From positions 124,001 to 188,000 of the forward strand of contig JAZGUH010000727.1 of assembly GCA_037893225.1 (NCBI GenBank): a stretch of 64,000 nucleotides of DNA. Direction: 5' to 3'. Positions 1 through 11,640 of this stretch are shown piece after piece (position 1 is the stretch's first letter; each line of letters starts with the position of its first letter). The DNA is from Hippasteria phrygiana. Lineage: Eukaryota > Echinodermata > Asteroidea > Valvatida > Goniasteridae. The position numbers and the translations under genes are program-made. Under the pieces are notes generated by a model. That model saw nothing but the letters and a program-made list of their open reading frames with translations. It was not told where the DNA came from and made no database searches.

Positions 1-272
1 TGGGGTACAGTGACATGGTCAATTTCAGCCCTTCCTTGGTAACAAATGTTGTCCATTTCCCTTTCTATACAGTGATGCCCTAGCTCAATGGTGCAAAAAT
101 TGTCCAAAACGGCATTTGCAACCCGTCTATAAAGTCAATTCCTGATTGGATTACATCACATAAGGTGTCATATGAAAGCCGACATTTTATCCTTTCTGGC
201 ACAAATATATCAGTTTTATGATCAATCCCAACAAATCAGGAATACTGATTTCTTTCTCGGTTCACCCTGTAT
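1..272. repeat. Possible relic end of a TIR transposon
   Basis: The stretch ends in TTCACCCTGTATA, close to the ATCCACCCTGTATA right end of the mariner-type element at 41932-43517. The other end is outside the window and no coding frame is recognisable, so only a relic terminus can be proposed. Confidence 0.25.
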
Positions 273-295
273 AGGGCAATCATCAAGCGTAAAAC

Positions 296-909
296 TGAGA
301 CCTGCAGCCGATTTCACGAAACCTTGCGCAACTGTACTTACGCCACAATTTATTGCATAAGTTGCGCAACATTTGTGACATTTATAAAATCGATTTCACG
401 AAAGTTACGCAGTGCGTAAGTCGCTGACTTGCGCTACAAATTGTGGCGTAACTTACGCACTCGTTTTAGGTGGCTTAAGTTGTCCGCACAAACACTGAAA
501 TGATGACTAGCTGAGGGTGAGCAGAGTAGAGCTGTTAGTTGCTCAAATCATTTATTAAATTCACTAGATTGTTTCAGAGAGTAATGAAATTATCATCCGC
601 TCTAGGTTTACCTGTGAGATATTTCCGAAAGTTGCCATCAATTTTTTTTCGGAGCGAAGTTTCAAAAATGAAAAGTTTCAAAATGGCGACTACAGTTCAA
701 TTTGACGACTGTTCCGTGTATTTTTATTGTTGTACTCAAACAGTCGTCGTAAAAGTGGCATTCAGCCTCGTCCGCGATGTATAAAATATATAAAATATTG
801 CGCAGCTACGCAGTGTTTCGTGAAATGGATCGCAAGGATGTAGCGCAGCTGCGCAACATTTTTATGGCGTAAGTTACGCACAATTTCGTGAAATCGGCTG
901 CAGGTCTCA
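296..909. mobile_element. MITE with TGAGACCTGCAGCC inverted termini
   Basis: The left end TGAGACCTGCAGCCGATTTC is repeated in inverse orientation at the right end (GCAGGTCTCA at 900-909), with similarity running inward through motifs such as CACGAAA, TTGCGCAAC and TTACGCC. No transposase is visible. No convincing target-site duplication was found, so the exact borders are approximate. Confidence 0.6.
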
Positions 910-913
910 CTGT

Positions 914-2033
914 GTAATTTTAATTCAAGAGGTTTACTGATCAAGTCTCTAGATTTGATAATACACAGAAGCAAATGGACACAAAGTCATTCACAAAGTG
1001 ATGAAACTTCCCTGCACCATTCAATATGCCTAAAAACATGCTGAATACATGGAAATCAAGTAGTATTGTTTTTTTAAAACAGCTGCAAAGGTGCAATAAG
1101 AAATACGATTGTACAGAGCATGTGCAGTAGGCTGGCTTATTTAGGGCAAACACAGCTGCATTTTGTACACAAGTCAATGGGGGAAATTAGTAACCATATT
1201 TGGAGTTTTTTCCAGCAATTTGCTAAATAAATAAATAAAAAATAAAAAATTATTTTACAATCAGTAAACTTGGTGCCAGAACAGTGATCTGTACCAAATT
1301 GTTTCTGACCAGAATGGTTTTTTTATTAAATAAATTTTACCGGTACCCTGATATCCAGGGGCGAGATTGGCCGAAAATGAAAAATCCACCAAATCTGCAA
1401 AGTTTTGGGGTCGCCTAGGAACCCAGAGCAATGTAGGGTCTATGGTTTGTACGTGTATTTGCCTATAGAGTACCGAAGTCTGACGTCAGTTGGCACGACA
1501 ACTGGCTCCAAACAAAGTGGAGATTTCGACTGTTTCTTTGCTAACAGCCAGTCATGCAAACACATGGACACAAAATAACAAAAGTATTCTGGTTCCAAAC
1601 ACTGCATTGACCTCATCACTTCGGTACCCTACAAATAAATATAATGTTCTTTTAGTTTATATCCACTTTTACAGCTAAAAACACCTTTAGGGTTAAACAC
1701 CTCAGGAATTCCAGATTTCAAAAAAGATTCTTTCAAAATTCTGAAATCAGTAAAAATCCTGACAAATTTCGCCCCTGGATATCACAAGGTTTGATTACCT
1801 TTTTTTTTTTTCAGCAAACACGCTCTTTCTGATTTGGTTCTGAGCTTTGCAGAAAGTTTGTACGTGTCACCCAAAATCCTCAAAAGAACGTCATGAGTAT
1901 ACCAAGTTAGCTGCTCAAATGATTTACCTGTGCCCGTTCCTGCCCCATCTCCAACCTCCAACCCTCCCCCCCCCCAAAAAAAAACACCAACAAAACCTAG
2001 AAAGAATATCGTGGTCAAGAACAATGCAAGTGA
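914..2033. other. Non-coding stretch downstream of TSFM
   Basis: AT-rich sequence with short A/T runs and a C-rich tract near 1965-1985. It would contain the TSFM 3' UTR on the minus strand. A TTTATT (AATAAA on the minus strand) lies near 1321, but no poly(A) signal can be assigned with confidence. No gene is visible. Confidence 0.4.
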
Positions 2034-2245
2034 TCAGGTTAGTTCTTCTGTGGCTGGTGTCTCTCCGCACTCAAACCGTGCAAAGTCAATGATTTCTAGG
2101 TTCTCTTGGCAAACAAGGTCACCGACCGTCATGGTGGGGTCTAGAAGGTACTCCTGTTTCAGCATTTCTGTTTCCATATTGGGGTCGTCGCTCTCCACCG
2201 AGGTCTTCTGCGTTGACTCTTGCCTTTTGGTGGACTCGGCCGTTT
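2034..2245 (-). CDS. TSFM: TSFM coding exon 6 (stop)
   Basis: Acceptor ACCTCAG. Encodes [15 protein letters not shown] and DFARFECGE and ends in TGA, as in other mitochondrial EF-Ts proteins. Confidence 0.92.
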
Positions 2246-5200
2246 CTGAGGTATAAACATGAATGCATATAAAGCGTACTGCAGGTACTGAAATGCATGT
2301 CACGATACCACAGCCTGCTGTTTCGTCCCCACCCGGTTTGATGAATGCAACGAGTTAAACCTGGTGCGATGTCATTTCTTCACTGATCCACTCGAGAGCT
2401 TACATGTATAATTTTGACTGAAAAAAAAAAATACTTTCAAAGCCAAACCGTCGACAAGCATTACCTGGCTACACTGTAGTGCCTTTTCACATGTTCTTGG
2501 CGAATCAACAAGAACCAAATACGAATAAAATCACGGAGACGAAATCTCCATTTTGCGTCATCCCTTACCCTCCGCTTCTTGTGCGTGCTCCCCTACTGTC
2601 AGCGGACTCATCCCCACCACGTGCTGGCACAGCCGCCGTCCAATGTCATCGGCGCGGAACTCCGTGGATGCGCCCCCCGTTCTCCGGAAAGCAACGAGGG
2701 CGCCGTATTTACCCACCATGCACTTGGATTTGTGCTGCGGCTGGAGGACGGAGTGCACATACGTTCCTGAACAATCAAATACACATATCAAATTATCAAT
2801 GATCAAGTTATTAATAACTCTGTAACCATTATGTAATACTCTTATTACGTAATTATGAAAAATGGTTTTTCAAAACATTTGCTGGCATAACGTTTCAAAC
2901 TTAACCCTAACACTGCTGAATCCATCAATATCAATACAAATTTCCACACACCCTGGTTAAGCAAGTTCTTTCTCAAAGGCAAATGACAGAGTACCAATAG
3001 TTTTTAATGAACAAGGGTGTTGCAGCGTTGAAACTTGGTACAGACGTAGATAAACACAAATGCAGCCACCTTATCGGAAAACAAAAATGTGCGAACAAAA
3101 TAGTTTTGATCCTTGGCCTCAACCACCTCCATTTTAGCTTCATTACCTATAAAATGATCACTAGGGGCAACCATGCACAGGGTCCTATTGAGAGTCATGT
3201 TCTCGCCCACTTTGCCGATGGTCATTACTGCTTGGTCCTGAAGACTCTTCTGCTGATCCACGCTGAACGCTTTCATCTCTTCCCCAGTGTAGACAATCTA
3301 CATGTAAAAACAAGATCCGTCCACGGTTACATGCAGCATTAAAGGCTCTACCTGAATCTGGGGGTTTTCTCCAGAACTGTTTTCTGGGTTTTTCCTCCCA
3401 CATCTAAAACTGTAACTTCCTTCCTCATCTTCTATCATGGGATCCCATTGGAAATAAGTCGAAAGACTTTAATTAGTGAGCTATCCGGGCTGAATACTAA
3501 ATAATAATCAATAAATAAATAAATAGAGTGTTTCTATCGAAACCCTTGGATGTATTTTTCTATTAAAAATGGACAGGAGAATTAGGTGGATGTGATTTTA
3601 ACCATGAGGGTCCAAAATCACATCTAGATCCCAGAATTACAATGTTTATGCTGTTTTTGTAGCGTACACGATTGGTAATTCTCCAATTTTTTTTACTGAA
3701 TTATTACGAAATACCTTACTAGACTAAAGCCGTGTCCGCACTGGACTTATTTTTCGGAAGGTTTTACCGAGACGATGGTAAAATGAAAAATGGTCAAATG
3801 TGACCACTGTCCGCACTGGGACTTTCGACACGGGAAAATTTTACCGAGACCGTGGGAGAAGTAACCGAGCTGTCAATATAAGGATGCATGAGGGCGCTTT
3901 GCGTGACCTTACTACATTGACACGATTGACCCAAATCAAGCGTGCCTTTTCATTTTTCCGGCTGATGTGTACATATAGGACTACATCGATTAGCACCAAT
4001 CAAACTTCTGACTGTATCAATAATAATATCTGCCATGATTGCAGACAAAAAAGGAACAAAGCACTGGAATTTGGAAACTTGGCACGTGCACCGCACCGCG
4101 GTGAAGCAATGCAAAGCGCATGCGTGGTGTCCCAGTGTAGCATGACCTCGCGCTCGGGCCGGATGTATGCTTTCCTGAGCCGCTTTTACCGACTCGCACT
4201 GTCCGCACTGGACTTATCGTCTCGGGAAAAGTTACCTGGTCAGTTTTCCTGGGCAGCAGTTGGCCGGTAGAAGTAACCGCTGGACTCAGGAAAAGTAACT
4301 GAGAGGAAAACGTCCTAGGCTGTCCGCACTAGACTTAAAATGGGAAAAGTACCCATCGTCTCGGTAAGTTTTATCAAAATAAGTCCAGTGCGGACAGGGC
4401 TTTAGTTAATAGTAGTCTCAATCATCCTGTGAAATTATGGCACCAGGTGCATGTGCTGTCGTTGTCAAGAAAAGTGGAAATTTATATCGTCTTCCAACGA
4501 TTTCCAGCTGGAAATCGTTGGAAAACTGCCCTGTAGCCTTAGTCAAGACGCGTGTGGCTACCCGGACGAGTGGCGCGCTGGACATGCTGGCATTCAGGGC
4601 GCGTCACATGTCCAGCTGGGAGCCACGTGCTTCTGACTAAAGGCTATCATCCGCCCGAAGGTTGAAAACGAGCACAGTTTTTCTCTGGTTTTTTTTGCCA
4701 TCCAACAACACAAAATTTTTAACAGGTCAGTGGAACGATATTTCCTATAACCATGATAACATACTAACCCCCAAATCCGCCCATTTTTGAAAATTGCAAC
4801 AATGACCAATCATGTACACGGCCTTTAAACGTACAAGTGAGGATGGACTCTTTGTCAAAATTAGACAATAGTTCACAGGCTTTTGATGTGGTTTTGAATA
4901 GAGTAGAATGGATAGCCATTGTCAAAATCACATCATCATGATCTCCCAGTCCATTTTGAATAGAAAATCACAGCCAAGGGGGTTCTCATGGTCCTCTAAA
5001 CTCAACCCAAAAGCAGGATTTTCGCCAGTTATTAATGACAGGCATCACTGAGGGCTTGGACGTGACTTGATATAGGAAACATATTACTTCATTAAATCAA
5101 TCAATAACCAATAAAAATAAATCAATTCGGGATCACACCAATCGATCCATCCATGTGCCAACATGACTAAACAATACAGTGATTATGGTCAAGTAATAAA

Positions 5201-7882
5201 TACAATTCAGTGGTCCAGCTTGGGACAAGGAAAAATGCTGTTAAAAAAAAAAAAAACGTCTGCTTTCAATATTTAATTGTTCGCCTCCACTTTTAATGGA
5301 TGAAAAACAGCCAGCCATCTTTAACCCTAACTACCCCAAGCCTTGCAAACTCCAACAGCAGGTTTTGTCAAGTTTTGATGGGTTCAGTCCTGCAAGGGCC
5401 TTGGCACCTACATGGAGCTATGATGCCCCAATTTCTCCAAGTCCAAAGAATGTGCCACAGGTATACTGCACAGTGTTGGATTTTGACAGGTTAACCCTAA
5501 CCCTGCCAGACGCAGCACAGTGCATCTGTGGTGACAGCTTGACCTTGCTGCACTCTGCACACAAGTCATTGTGACAAAGTATGCAATCTGATGCGTCTGG
5601 CAGGGTTTCTAGCCAAAATACCCTGGAGGGTTAGGGTTTTTAAGGTAGCCTCCTAGTAAAAATGCCGAGGGGTTTAGGGTTAAAGATGATGAGTCCGTAC
5701 TTTCTGGGCGTGGTACCCTGAATTTGTTTTCATTGATTTGTTAGCATTAGATAAGTTATGAGCTTTACAATGAAAAAATTAATCAATTGATCAGTAACAC
5801 AGTTATATGTATGTGTAATAAGTTTCAATTTTTGCAATAGGAGCAGGACGCTCCTATTCGTACAGTGTTAGTGCATAGGGCGATCATCGTGTGTAAAGTT
5901 AACACTAAATAGATTGTAATGCTTTGTTGTTGTTTGTTGTTAGTGGGGCGCCGTGGCCTCCTGCATCAAACTCAAGATCTTGGTGATACTGCAGATTGTG
6001 GGTTTGAGACCGGCTGGGGGCCATAGTGCTCGTGTCCTTGAGCAAGGCACTTTGTCACAAGTTTCTTCTCTCCACCCAGGAGTAAAATAGGTACCTGTGA
6101 GGGCAGTGATGGTCATGTGTTTGATTAGCCTGTGTGTGCTTAACCCCTTGCCACCGGGTGGCGCCGGGGCACCAGGCCGGGTTATGCAGCCAGGCGAAAC
6201 GGAAACAAGAGGCTTGTTCAGCCAAGCATAACGTACACAATACCCCAATAATGGATTGAAAATGCAAAAATTGGCGTGTATAGACGTCAACCGGCCAGGT
6301 GGCAATTTCAATCTGCACGTATTTGTGTCAGCCGGTGGCAAGGAGTTAAATAGCAGCCGGGGCTGTATACTCCCCAGGGAGCTGAGATGGTTTCAGGAAT
6401 GAATAATTGGCCCAAATGACCAGGGGTAATAATACTGTAAAGAGCATTGAGAGTTCCTGCAGTCCTGAAATTCGCTATAGAAGAACGCTCTATTTTCCTT
6501 AATTGCGGGTTAGGGTGACACATAATGCTACAAAAGAGTGGGTTAGGGCGACAGGGTGATTAGGGCAACACATAACTGTCACCCCATTGAGAAAGTCACC
6601 CCTTTGGAGTATTTTTTTAGTAAGGCACATGAGGGAAATGCTATAATGGGGCGACACCGCTGTCGCCCTATTGAGGTTATTATTAGCAAAGTCGCCCGTT
6701 TATTGCATTCATAAGAATTATTATAATTTTCCTCAATTGCCGGATAGGGCGACACATAATCCTGGAAAAGAGTGGGTTAGGGTGACCTGGTCGAATAGGG
6801 CGACAATTTGGTGTCGCCCTATTGTAAAAGTCGCCCCTTTGGAGTGTTTTTTAGTAAGGTGCGTTGGGAAAGTGCTCTAAAAGGGCGACACTCGTGTCGC
6901 CCCAATAAGGTTATTTCGGGAAGAGTCGCCCGTTTGCCGCATCCAGGAGATTTATAATTTTCCTCAATTGCCGGTTTGGGCAACACATACTCCTGGAAAA
7001 GAGTGGGTTAGGGTGACCTGGTCGAATAGGGCGACAATTTGGTGTCGCCCTATTGTTAAAGTCGCCCCTTTGGAGTGTTTTTTAGTGAGGCGCGTTGGGA
7101 AAGTGCTCTAAAAGGGCGACACTCGTGTCGCCCCAATAAGGTTATTTCGGGAAGAGTCGCCCATTTGCCGCATCCAGGAGATTTACAATTTTCCTCAATT
7201 GCCGGTTAGGGCGACACATAATCCTGGAAAAGAGTGGGTTAGGGTGACCTGGTCGAATAGGGCGACACATAACTGTCGCCCTATTGTGAAAGTCGCCCTT
7301 TTGGAGTGTTTTTTAGTGAGGCGCGTGGGGAAAGTGCTCTAAAAGGGCGACACTCGTGTCGCCCCAATAAGGTTATTTTGGGAAGAGTCGCCCATTTGCC
7401 GCATCCAGGAGATTTCTAATTTTCCTCAATTGCCGGTTAGGGCGACACATAATCCTGGAAAAGAGTGGGTTAGGGTGACCTGGTCGAATAGGGCGACAAT
7501 TTGGTGTCGCCCTATTGTGAAAGTCGCCCCTTTGGAGTGTTTTTTAGTAAGGCGCGTTGGGAAAGTGCTCTAAAAGGGCGACACTCGTGTCGCCCCAATA
7601 AGGTTATTTCGGGAAGAGTCGCCCATTTGCCGCATCCAGGAGATTTATAATTATTATTATTTTCCTCAATTGCCGGATAGGGCGACACATAATCCTGGAA
7701 AAGAGTGGGTTAGGGTGACCTGGTCGAATAGGGCGACAATTTGGTGTCGCCCTATTGTAAAAGTCGCCCCTTTGGAGTGTTTTTTAGTAAGGCGCGTTTG
7801 GAAAGTGCTCTAAAAGGGCGACACTCGTGTCGCCCCAATAAGGTTATTTCGGGAAGAGTCGCCCATTTGCCGCATCCAGGAG

Positions 7883-7952
<70 letters not shown>

Positions 7953-8414
7953 ATTTTCCTCAATTGCCGGTTAGGGCGACACATAATCCTGGAAAAGAGT
8001 GGGTTAGGGTGACCTGGTCGAATAGGGCGACACATAACTGTCGCCCTATTGTGAAAGTCGCCCCTTTGGAGTGTTTTTTAGTAAGGCGCGTTGGGAAAGT
8101 GCTCTAAAAGGGCGACACGAGTGTCGCCCCAATAAGGTTATTTCGGGAAGAGTCGCCCATTTGCCGCATCCAGGAGATTTATAATTTTCCTCAATTGCCG
8201 GTTAGGGCGACACATAATCCTGGAAAAGAGTGGGTTAGGGTGACCTGGTCGAATAGGGCGACAATTTGGTGTCGCCCTATTGTGAAAGTCGCCCCTTTGG
8301 AGTGTTTTTTAGTAAGGCGCGTTGGGAAAGTGCTCTAAAAGGGCGACACTCGTGTCGCCCAATTAGAGTTTTTTCGGGAAGAGTCGCCCATTTGCCGCAT
8401 CCAGGAGATTTATA

Positions 8415-8459
<45 letters not shown>

Positions 8460-8911
8460 TTCCTCAATTGCCGGTTAGGGCGACACATAATCCTGGAAAA
8501 GAGTGGGTTAGGGTGACCTGGTCGAATAGGGCGACACATAACTGTCGCCCTATTGTGAAAGTCGCCCCTTTGGAGTGTTTTTTAGTAAGGCGCGTTGGGA
8601 AAGTGCTCTAAAAGGGCGACACTCGTGTCGCCCAATTAGAGTTTTTTCGGGAAGAGTCGCCCATTTGCCGCATCCAGGAGATTTATTATTTTCCTCAATT
8701 GCCGGTTAGGGCGACACATAATCCTGGAAAAGAGTGGGTTAGGGTGACCTGGTCGAATAGGGCGACACATAACTGTCGCCCTATTGTTAAAGTCGCCCCT
8801 TTGGAGTGTTTTTTAGTGAGGCGCGTTGGGAAAGTGCTCTAAAAGGGCGACACTCGTGTCGCCCAATTAGAGTTTTTTCGGGAAGAGTCGCCCATTTGCC
8901 GCATCCAGGAG

Positions 8912-8948
<37 letters not shown>

Positions 8949-11076
8949 ATTATTATTATTAATATTATTATTATTAATATTATTGTGTTCGGTTTTTTTC
9001 AGGCAAAAATGCACTTTTCATCCATTATTCCCTTGTATAAGTCAAGGTTATCTTTCTTTTTTTCTTCCTTCCTTTTTTCCAAAAAGCTGAGCCTAAGCAT
9101 GTGGGTTCATACTTGGTCCCAACAAAGAACCGGTTTGCAAAGCCAACATCAGTAAAACCTAACCTTCCCAAACTCCTCCAAAATCCTCTTTGCCAAATGG
9201 AGGAATTTGGAGGATTGAGGGTCTTTGGAAGTTGAAGCATCAGAGGATTTTGCAGGCTTGAGGGCATTAGAGAATTTTACCTCGGGAGGAAAATGGAGGA
9301 TCCGGGTCATCAGAGGTTCCTGGGGTGTTCATCCAAAAACCCACTGGAGGATTTTGCAGGATTCGGGCAGTGGTCCCCAGTAACAAACATTGGAGGATTT
9401 TGGAATCAGAGGATATTGGAGGATTCAGGTTACATGGAGGAAAAATGATGCAGGGAGTTAGGGGTACACATACTTTAGCAATGCCAGTGAGGTCTTGAAA
9501 CTCCGTCTGTCTGCTGCTCAGTTGCCGCAGTGCCGCCGCCGCAGCCTGGCCCACAAAACTCTGAAACTCGCTGTTCTTGGCCACAAAATCGGTCTCGCAG
9601 TTGACCTCGACCATGGTGGCGCTGTTGCCGTCCCGCATGACACCAATCAGGCCCTGGGCTGTGGTGCGGCCTTTCAGCTTGGTAGCTTTGCTCCAGCCTT
9701 CCTTCTGGGCCTGTTCTTGCAGCCAGGCCTCTGCCTGAAGGACAAAGAGAGATACGATGCACACGGCAGCCATAAGAGTCTTGCCAGCACGATGGCATTA
9801 GGCTTGGTATATGTATGTATCACTGTGAACTCTTTGGCTGTGACTTTCTATTCAAAATAGACAGGAGGATTAGGTGGACGTGATTTTAACTTCTTGAATA
9901 CGAATGACGGCCACAGCCGCAGCCGCAGCTTGGAAAAGACTGCCTGGCCGGTTGCCACTATACGTATATTCCTACACTTTCTCGGTCCATTCATGTTTCG
10001 ACTATATTGTTCTTGAATGGGAGTATAATGAATAGATGGAGCTTTTTCAAACAATGCTTTCATTTACGCTTGACTGCACAGCCCCATTCTTGGCATACCA
10101 GTACCCATCTGGGTTAACAGTGTAAAACTTAGGTACACTATACTTAAGTACATGTGTAAACATTGTTTCTCCATACGACACCTTCGACGGGTATTTTGTG
10201 TCTATGGTTTCTCATTAACCCTAACCCTGCTAAATGCAACAGAATGCACCAATGGTAAAAAGATGTTGCATTTAGCAGTCAAGGCATGTCTGCTGTTCTG
10301 ATGCAGTATTTGTATCTGATGCAGTATTGTCGTATTTGTTTAATTTGTTATTATACATATAACATGTATAAGCCTCCAGCAACAAAGCTGGTACAGATGA
10401 GTTCACTGCACACTGTGCAACATTGCATTTGGCAGGGTTCTTATTTCAGCTGTGTTGCATTCTGTTGCATTTGGCAGGGTGCTCAAAAAAGACCTTGTGG
10501 GGGTTAGGGTTAAAGTGTTATACCAAACTTGTCCATTCAGACATGGGTTAGCTGAAAGCGAAAAGCACCCCCTTTTTACCTGATTCAGATCATTGCCAAA
10601 TTTGTCCAGAGCCTTGCGGCAGTTTGCAAAGCTGAAGCCCGTCTTCTTTCTGAGCTGCTGCAGGTTTTTCTTGGAGCTAGAAAGAGCTACTTCTGTGCTG
10701 GACAGGTATCTGCGCAGCACTGTAATCGCTAACCCTGCAAATAATCATCAATTCATATCAATTTACATTCATAAATACCTCAGCGAGTTTCACTATTCCT
10801 ATTGGTCGAGAGCCTGTCACGTGGGTGTGTTTAAACGGTTGTTTAAACACGGCTGGAAGTTGTTTAAACACGGCGCGGTTTTAAACATTTTTTCTGGTGT
10901 CACACGAAATGTAGAGTCCTACAAAATCTGGTCCATTTTTATATTGGTTGAACACTCGAGCGACCAGTCACTCTCCTAATAACGCAAGCGCAATACTACC
11001 GATGCGTCCGTATTTAGAGTCCATAATTTCACGCTACACCGGCACTGCTGCGTTCTGCACCACCTGGCGAGCGCAT
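2034..11076 (-). CDS. TSFM: Elongation factor Ts, mitochondrial (six coding exons)
   Basis: EF-Ts is the guanine-nucleotide exchange factor that regenerates EF-Tu-GTP during mitochondrial translation. Six exons (11064-11076, 10580-10734, 9474-9734, 3147-3297, 2569-2766, 2034-2245) join in one frame to give 329 aa, close to the usual vertebrate length of about 325. Residues 1-20 form a basic, Ser/Thr-rich leader without acidic residues until later, fitting a mitochondrial presequence. The UBA-like N-terminal domain carries [17 protein letters not shown], and the core carries [12 protein letters not shown], the two classical EF-Ts signatures. The dimerisation/core continues with [25 protein letters not shown] and the C-terminal YLLDP and FECGE motifs. 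All splice sites are GT-AG. Intron 3 (3298-9473) is unusually long because of a tandem satellite. The identity is firm; the very short first exon is the least certain part. Confidence 0.93.
2569..2766 (-). CDS. TSFM: TSFM coding exon 5
   Basis: Acceptor GTTCAG, donor GAGG/GTAAGG. Begins G-TYVHS and continues MVGKYGALV and [14 protein letters not shown], a typical EF-Ts C-terminal core. Confidence 0.93.
3147..3297 (-). CDS. TSFM: TSFM coding exon 4
   Basis: Acceptor ACATGTAG, donor ATAG/GTAATG. Encodes [16 protein letters not shown], matching the EF-Ts core, and ends in phase 1. Confidence 0.92.
3350..3525 (+). repeat. SINE 3' fragment with A/T-rich tail
   Basis: Contains TCCTCCCACATCTAAAACTG and ends in AATAAATAAATAAATA. 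The same block follows a tRNA-like head at 27196-27410, so this is the head-less 3' part of that SINE family, inside TSFM intron 3. Confidence 0.6.
3655..4830. repeat. Dispersed repeat split by a nested TIR element
   Basis: The flanks (3655-3722 and 4407-4830) match 59325-59650, where the same sequence runs on without the central block. Shared landmarks are ACTGAATTATTACGAAATAC, GATATTTCCTATAA and CCCAAATCCGCCCATTT. Confidence 0.65.
3723..4406. mobile_element. TIR element nested in a repeat
   Basis: Starts ACTAAAGCCGTGTCCGCAC and ends in the inverse, with further internal copies of GTCCGCACTGGACTTAT near 3810, 4200 and 4330. No transposase is visible. The related locus near 59390 lacks it and serves as an approximate empty site. 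Confidence 0.7.
5500..5606. mobile_element. Short MITE, ACCCTGCCAGACGCA termini
   Basis: Inverted ends ACCCTGCCAGACGCA and TGCGTCTGGCAGGGT enclose about 75 bp. The ends resemble those of the element at 10224-10480, so the two are probably one family. Confidence 0.6.
5938..6130 (+). repeat. tRNA-derived SINE (truncated)
   Basis: A degraded tRNA-like head (GTGGGTTTGAGACCGG, a weak B box) is followed by GTCCTTGAGCAAGGCAC and CTCTCCACCCAGGAGTAAA. The same order occurs at 47752 and, reversed, at 40030. Confidence 0.6.
6144..6345. mobile_element. TTAA-flanked MITE
   Basis: Direct TTAA copies at 6140-6143 and 6346-6349 flank inverted ends CCCCTTGCCACCGGGTG and CAGCCGGTGGCAAGGAG. A TTAA target duplication fits piggyBac or Kolobok mobilisation. 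Confidence 0.65.
6480..8990. repeat. Tandem satellite, ~240-bp units with (TTA)n
   Basis: About ten head-to-tail units begin near TCCTCAATTGCCGG (6731, 6961, 7192, 7427, 7663, 7958, 8190, 8462, 8692, plus a diverged first unit near 6496). Each holds GGGCGACAC/GTGTCGCCC inverted pairs and GGGTTAGGGTGACC. A (TTA)n run of variable length sits at the same junction in several units (long at 7888-7951, 8415-8458, 8914-8983; absent or 1-4 units elsewhere). It lies wholly in TSFM intron 3 and has no coding potential. Confidence 0.92.
9180..9465. repeat. Minisatellite-like GGAGGATT repeat
   Basis: Irregular tandem copies of TGGAGGATTTTG-type words. It reaches within about 10 bp of the TSFM exon 3 donor. 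A homologous block in inverse orientation lies at 11396-11640. Confidence 0.7.
9474..9734 (-). CDS. TSFM: TSFM coding exon 3
   Basis: Acceptor CTTCAG, donor AAA/GTATGT, 87 codons in phase 0. Encodes [17 protein letters not shown] and the second EF-Ts signature with ETDF. Confidence 0.95.
10224..10480. mobile_element. MITE, ACCCTGCTAAATGCAACAG termini
   Basis: Starts ACCCTGCTAAATGCAACAGA and ends in TCTGTTGCATTTGGCAGGGT, inverse copies with one mismatch. Internal TGTTGCATTTAGCAG and GTGCAACATTGCATTTGGCA repeats. It lies between TSFM exons 2 and 3. Confidence 0.65.
10580..10734 (-). CDS. TSFM: TSFM coding exon 2
   Basis: Acceptor TTGCAG, donor CAG/GTAAAA. Encodes the end of the leader and the UBA-like EF-Tu-binding domain ([14 protein letters not shown]). 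Confidence 0.93.
10955..11050. repeat. Dispersed repeat copy beside TSFM exon 1
   Basis: Shares CAGTCACTCTCCTAAT, GCGCAATACTACC and TTCACGCTACA with copies at 20930-21070 (inverse) and 44870-44970 plus 46760-46820. It occupies the presumed TSFM 5' region. Confidence 0.5.
11064..11076 (-). CDS. TSFM: TSFM coding exon 1 (start codon)
   Basis: ATG CGC TCG CCA G followed by the donor GTGGTG. It supplies the single base needed to join exon 2 in frame and gives the leader [18 protein letters not shown]. It lies in a CpG-rich patch that could be the promoter. It was chosen because it is the only nearby ATG seen with a phase-compatible GT donor. Confidence 0.5.
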
Positions 11077-11395
11077 CGCGCGCGCGTCAATTTCCATATA
11101 AGGAAATGTTTAGCACTACTCGCGCGTGGCACGAACCATTAAATAGCTGAAGGGGTGTTTTACAAACCAAGGTAAGAAACATTGAACAAAATCATTGGAA
11201 ATGTATAATTTTCAGTGGTTTTTGCTTAATTATACAAAAAGGTATTTTATGAATGGAAATAAATATGTGCTGGGCCAGCACATATTTATTCCCTTATTAA
11301 AAGGAGTTTTCAAAGAAGGATAAATTTAAGAAGTGGCACATTAGTGGAAGTAGTTATGACTTGTATGCACAGTGATACCGCAACTCCTTTTTACG

Positions 11396-11640
11396 AGGTT
11401 TAACCCTAACTCCCCACATCATTTTCCTACATGTAACCTGAATCCTCCAGTATCCTCCGATTCCAAATTCCTCCAATGTTTGTTACTGGGGGACCACTAC
11501 CTGAATCCTGCAAAATCCTCCAGTGTGTTTTTGGATAAACACCCCAGTAATCTCAATCCTCCAAAATCATCCAGCATCAGATTAGGCCAGATGACCTGGA
11601 TCCTCCATTTTCCCTCCAGAGGCAAAATCCTACATTTGCA
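11396..11640. repeat. Inverse copy of the 9180-9465 repeat
   Basis: Reads AATCCTCCAAAATCCTCC-type words in the opposite direction, with matching longer stretches such as CAATGTTTGTTACTGGGG. The two copies bracket the 5' exons of TSFM. Confidence 0.7.

Noticed and set aside
7741..8035. Frames ending in runs of Leu, Ile or Asn in the satellite
   Set aside because: Translation of (TTA)n.
6480..8990. Possible CRISPR-like or telomeric array
   Set aside because: Units are about 240 bp and fully repetitive with no unique spacers. TTAGGG words are isolated inside each unit, not tandem.
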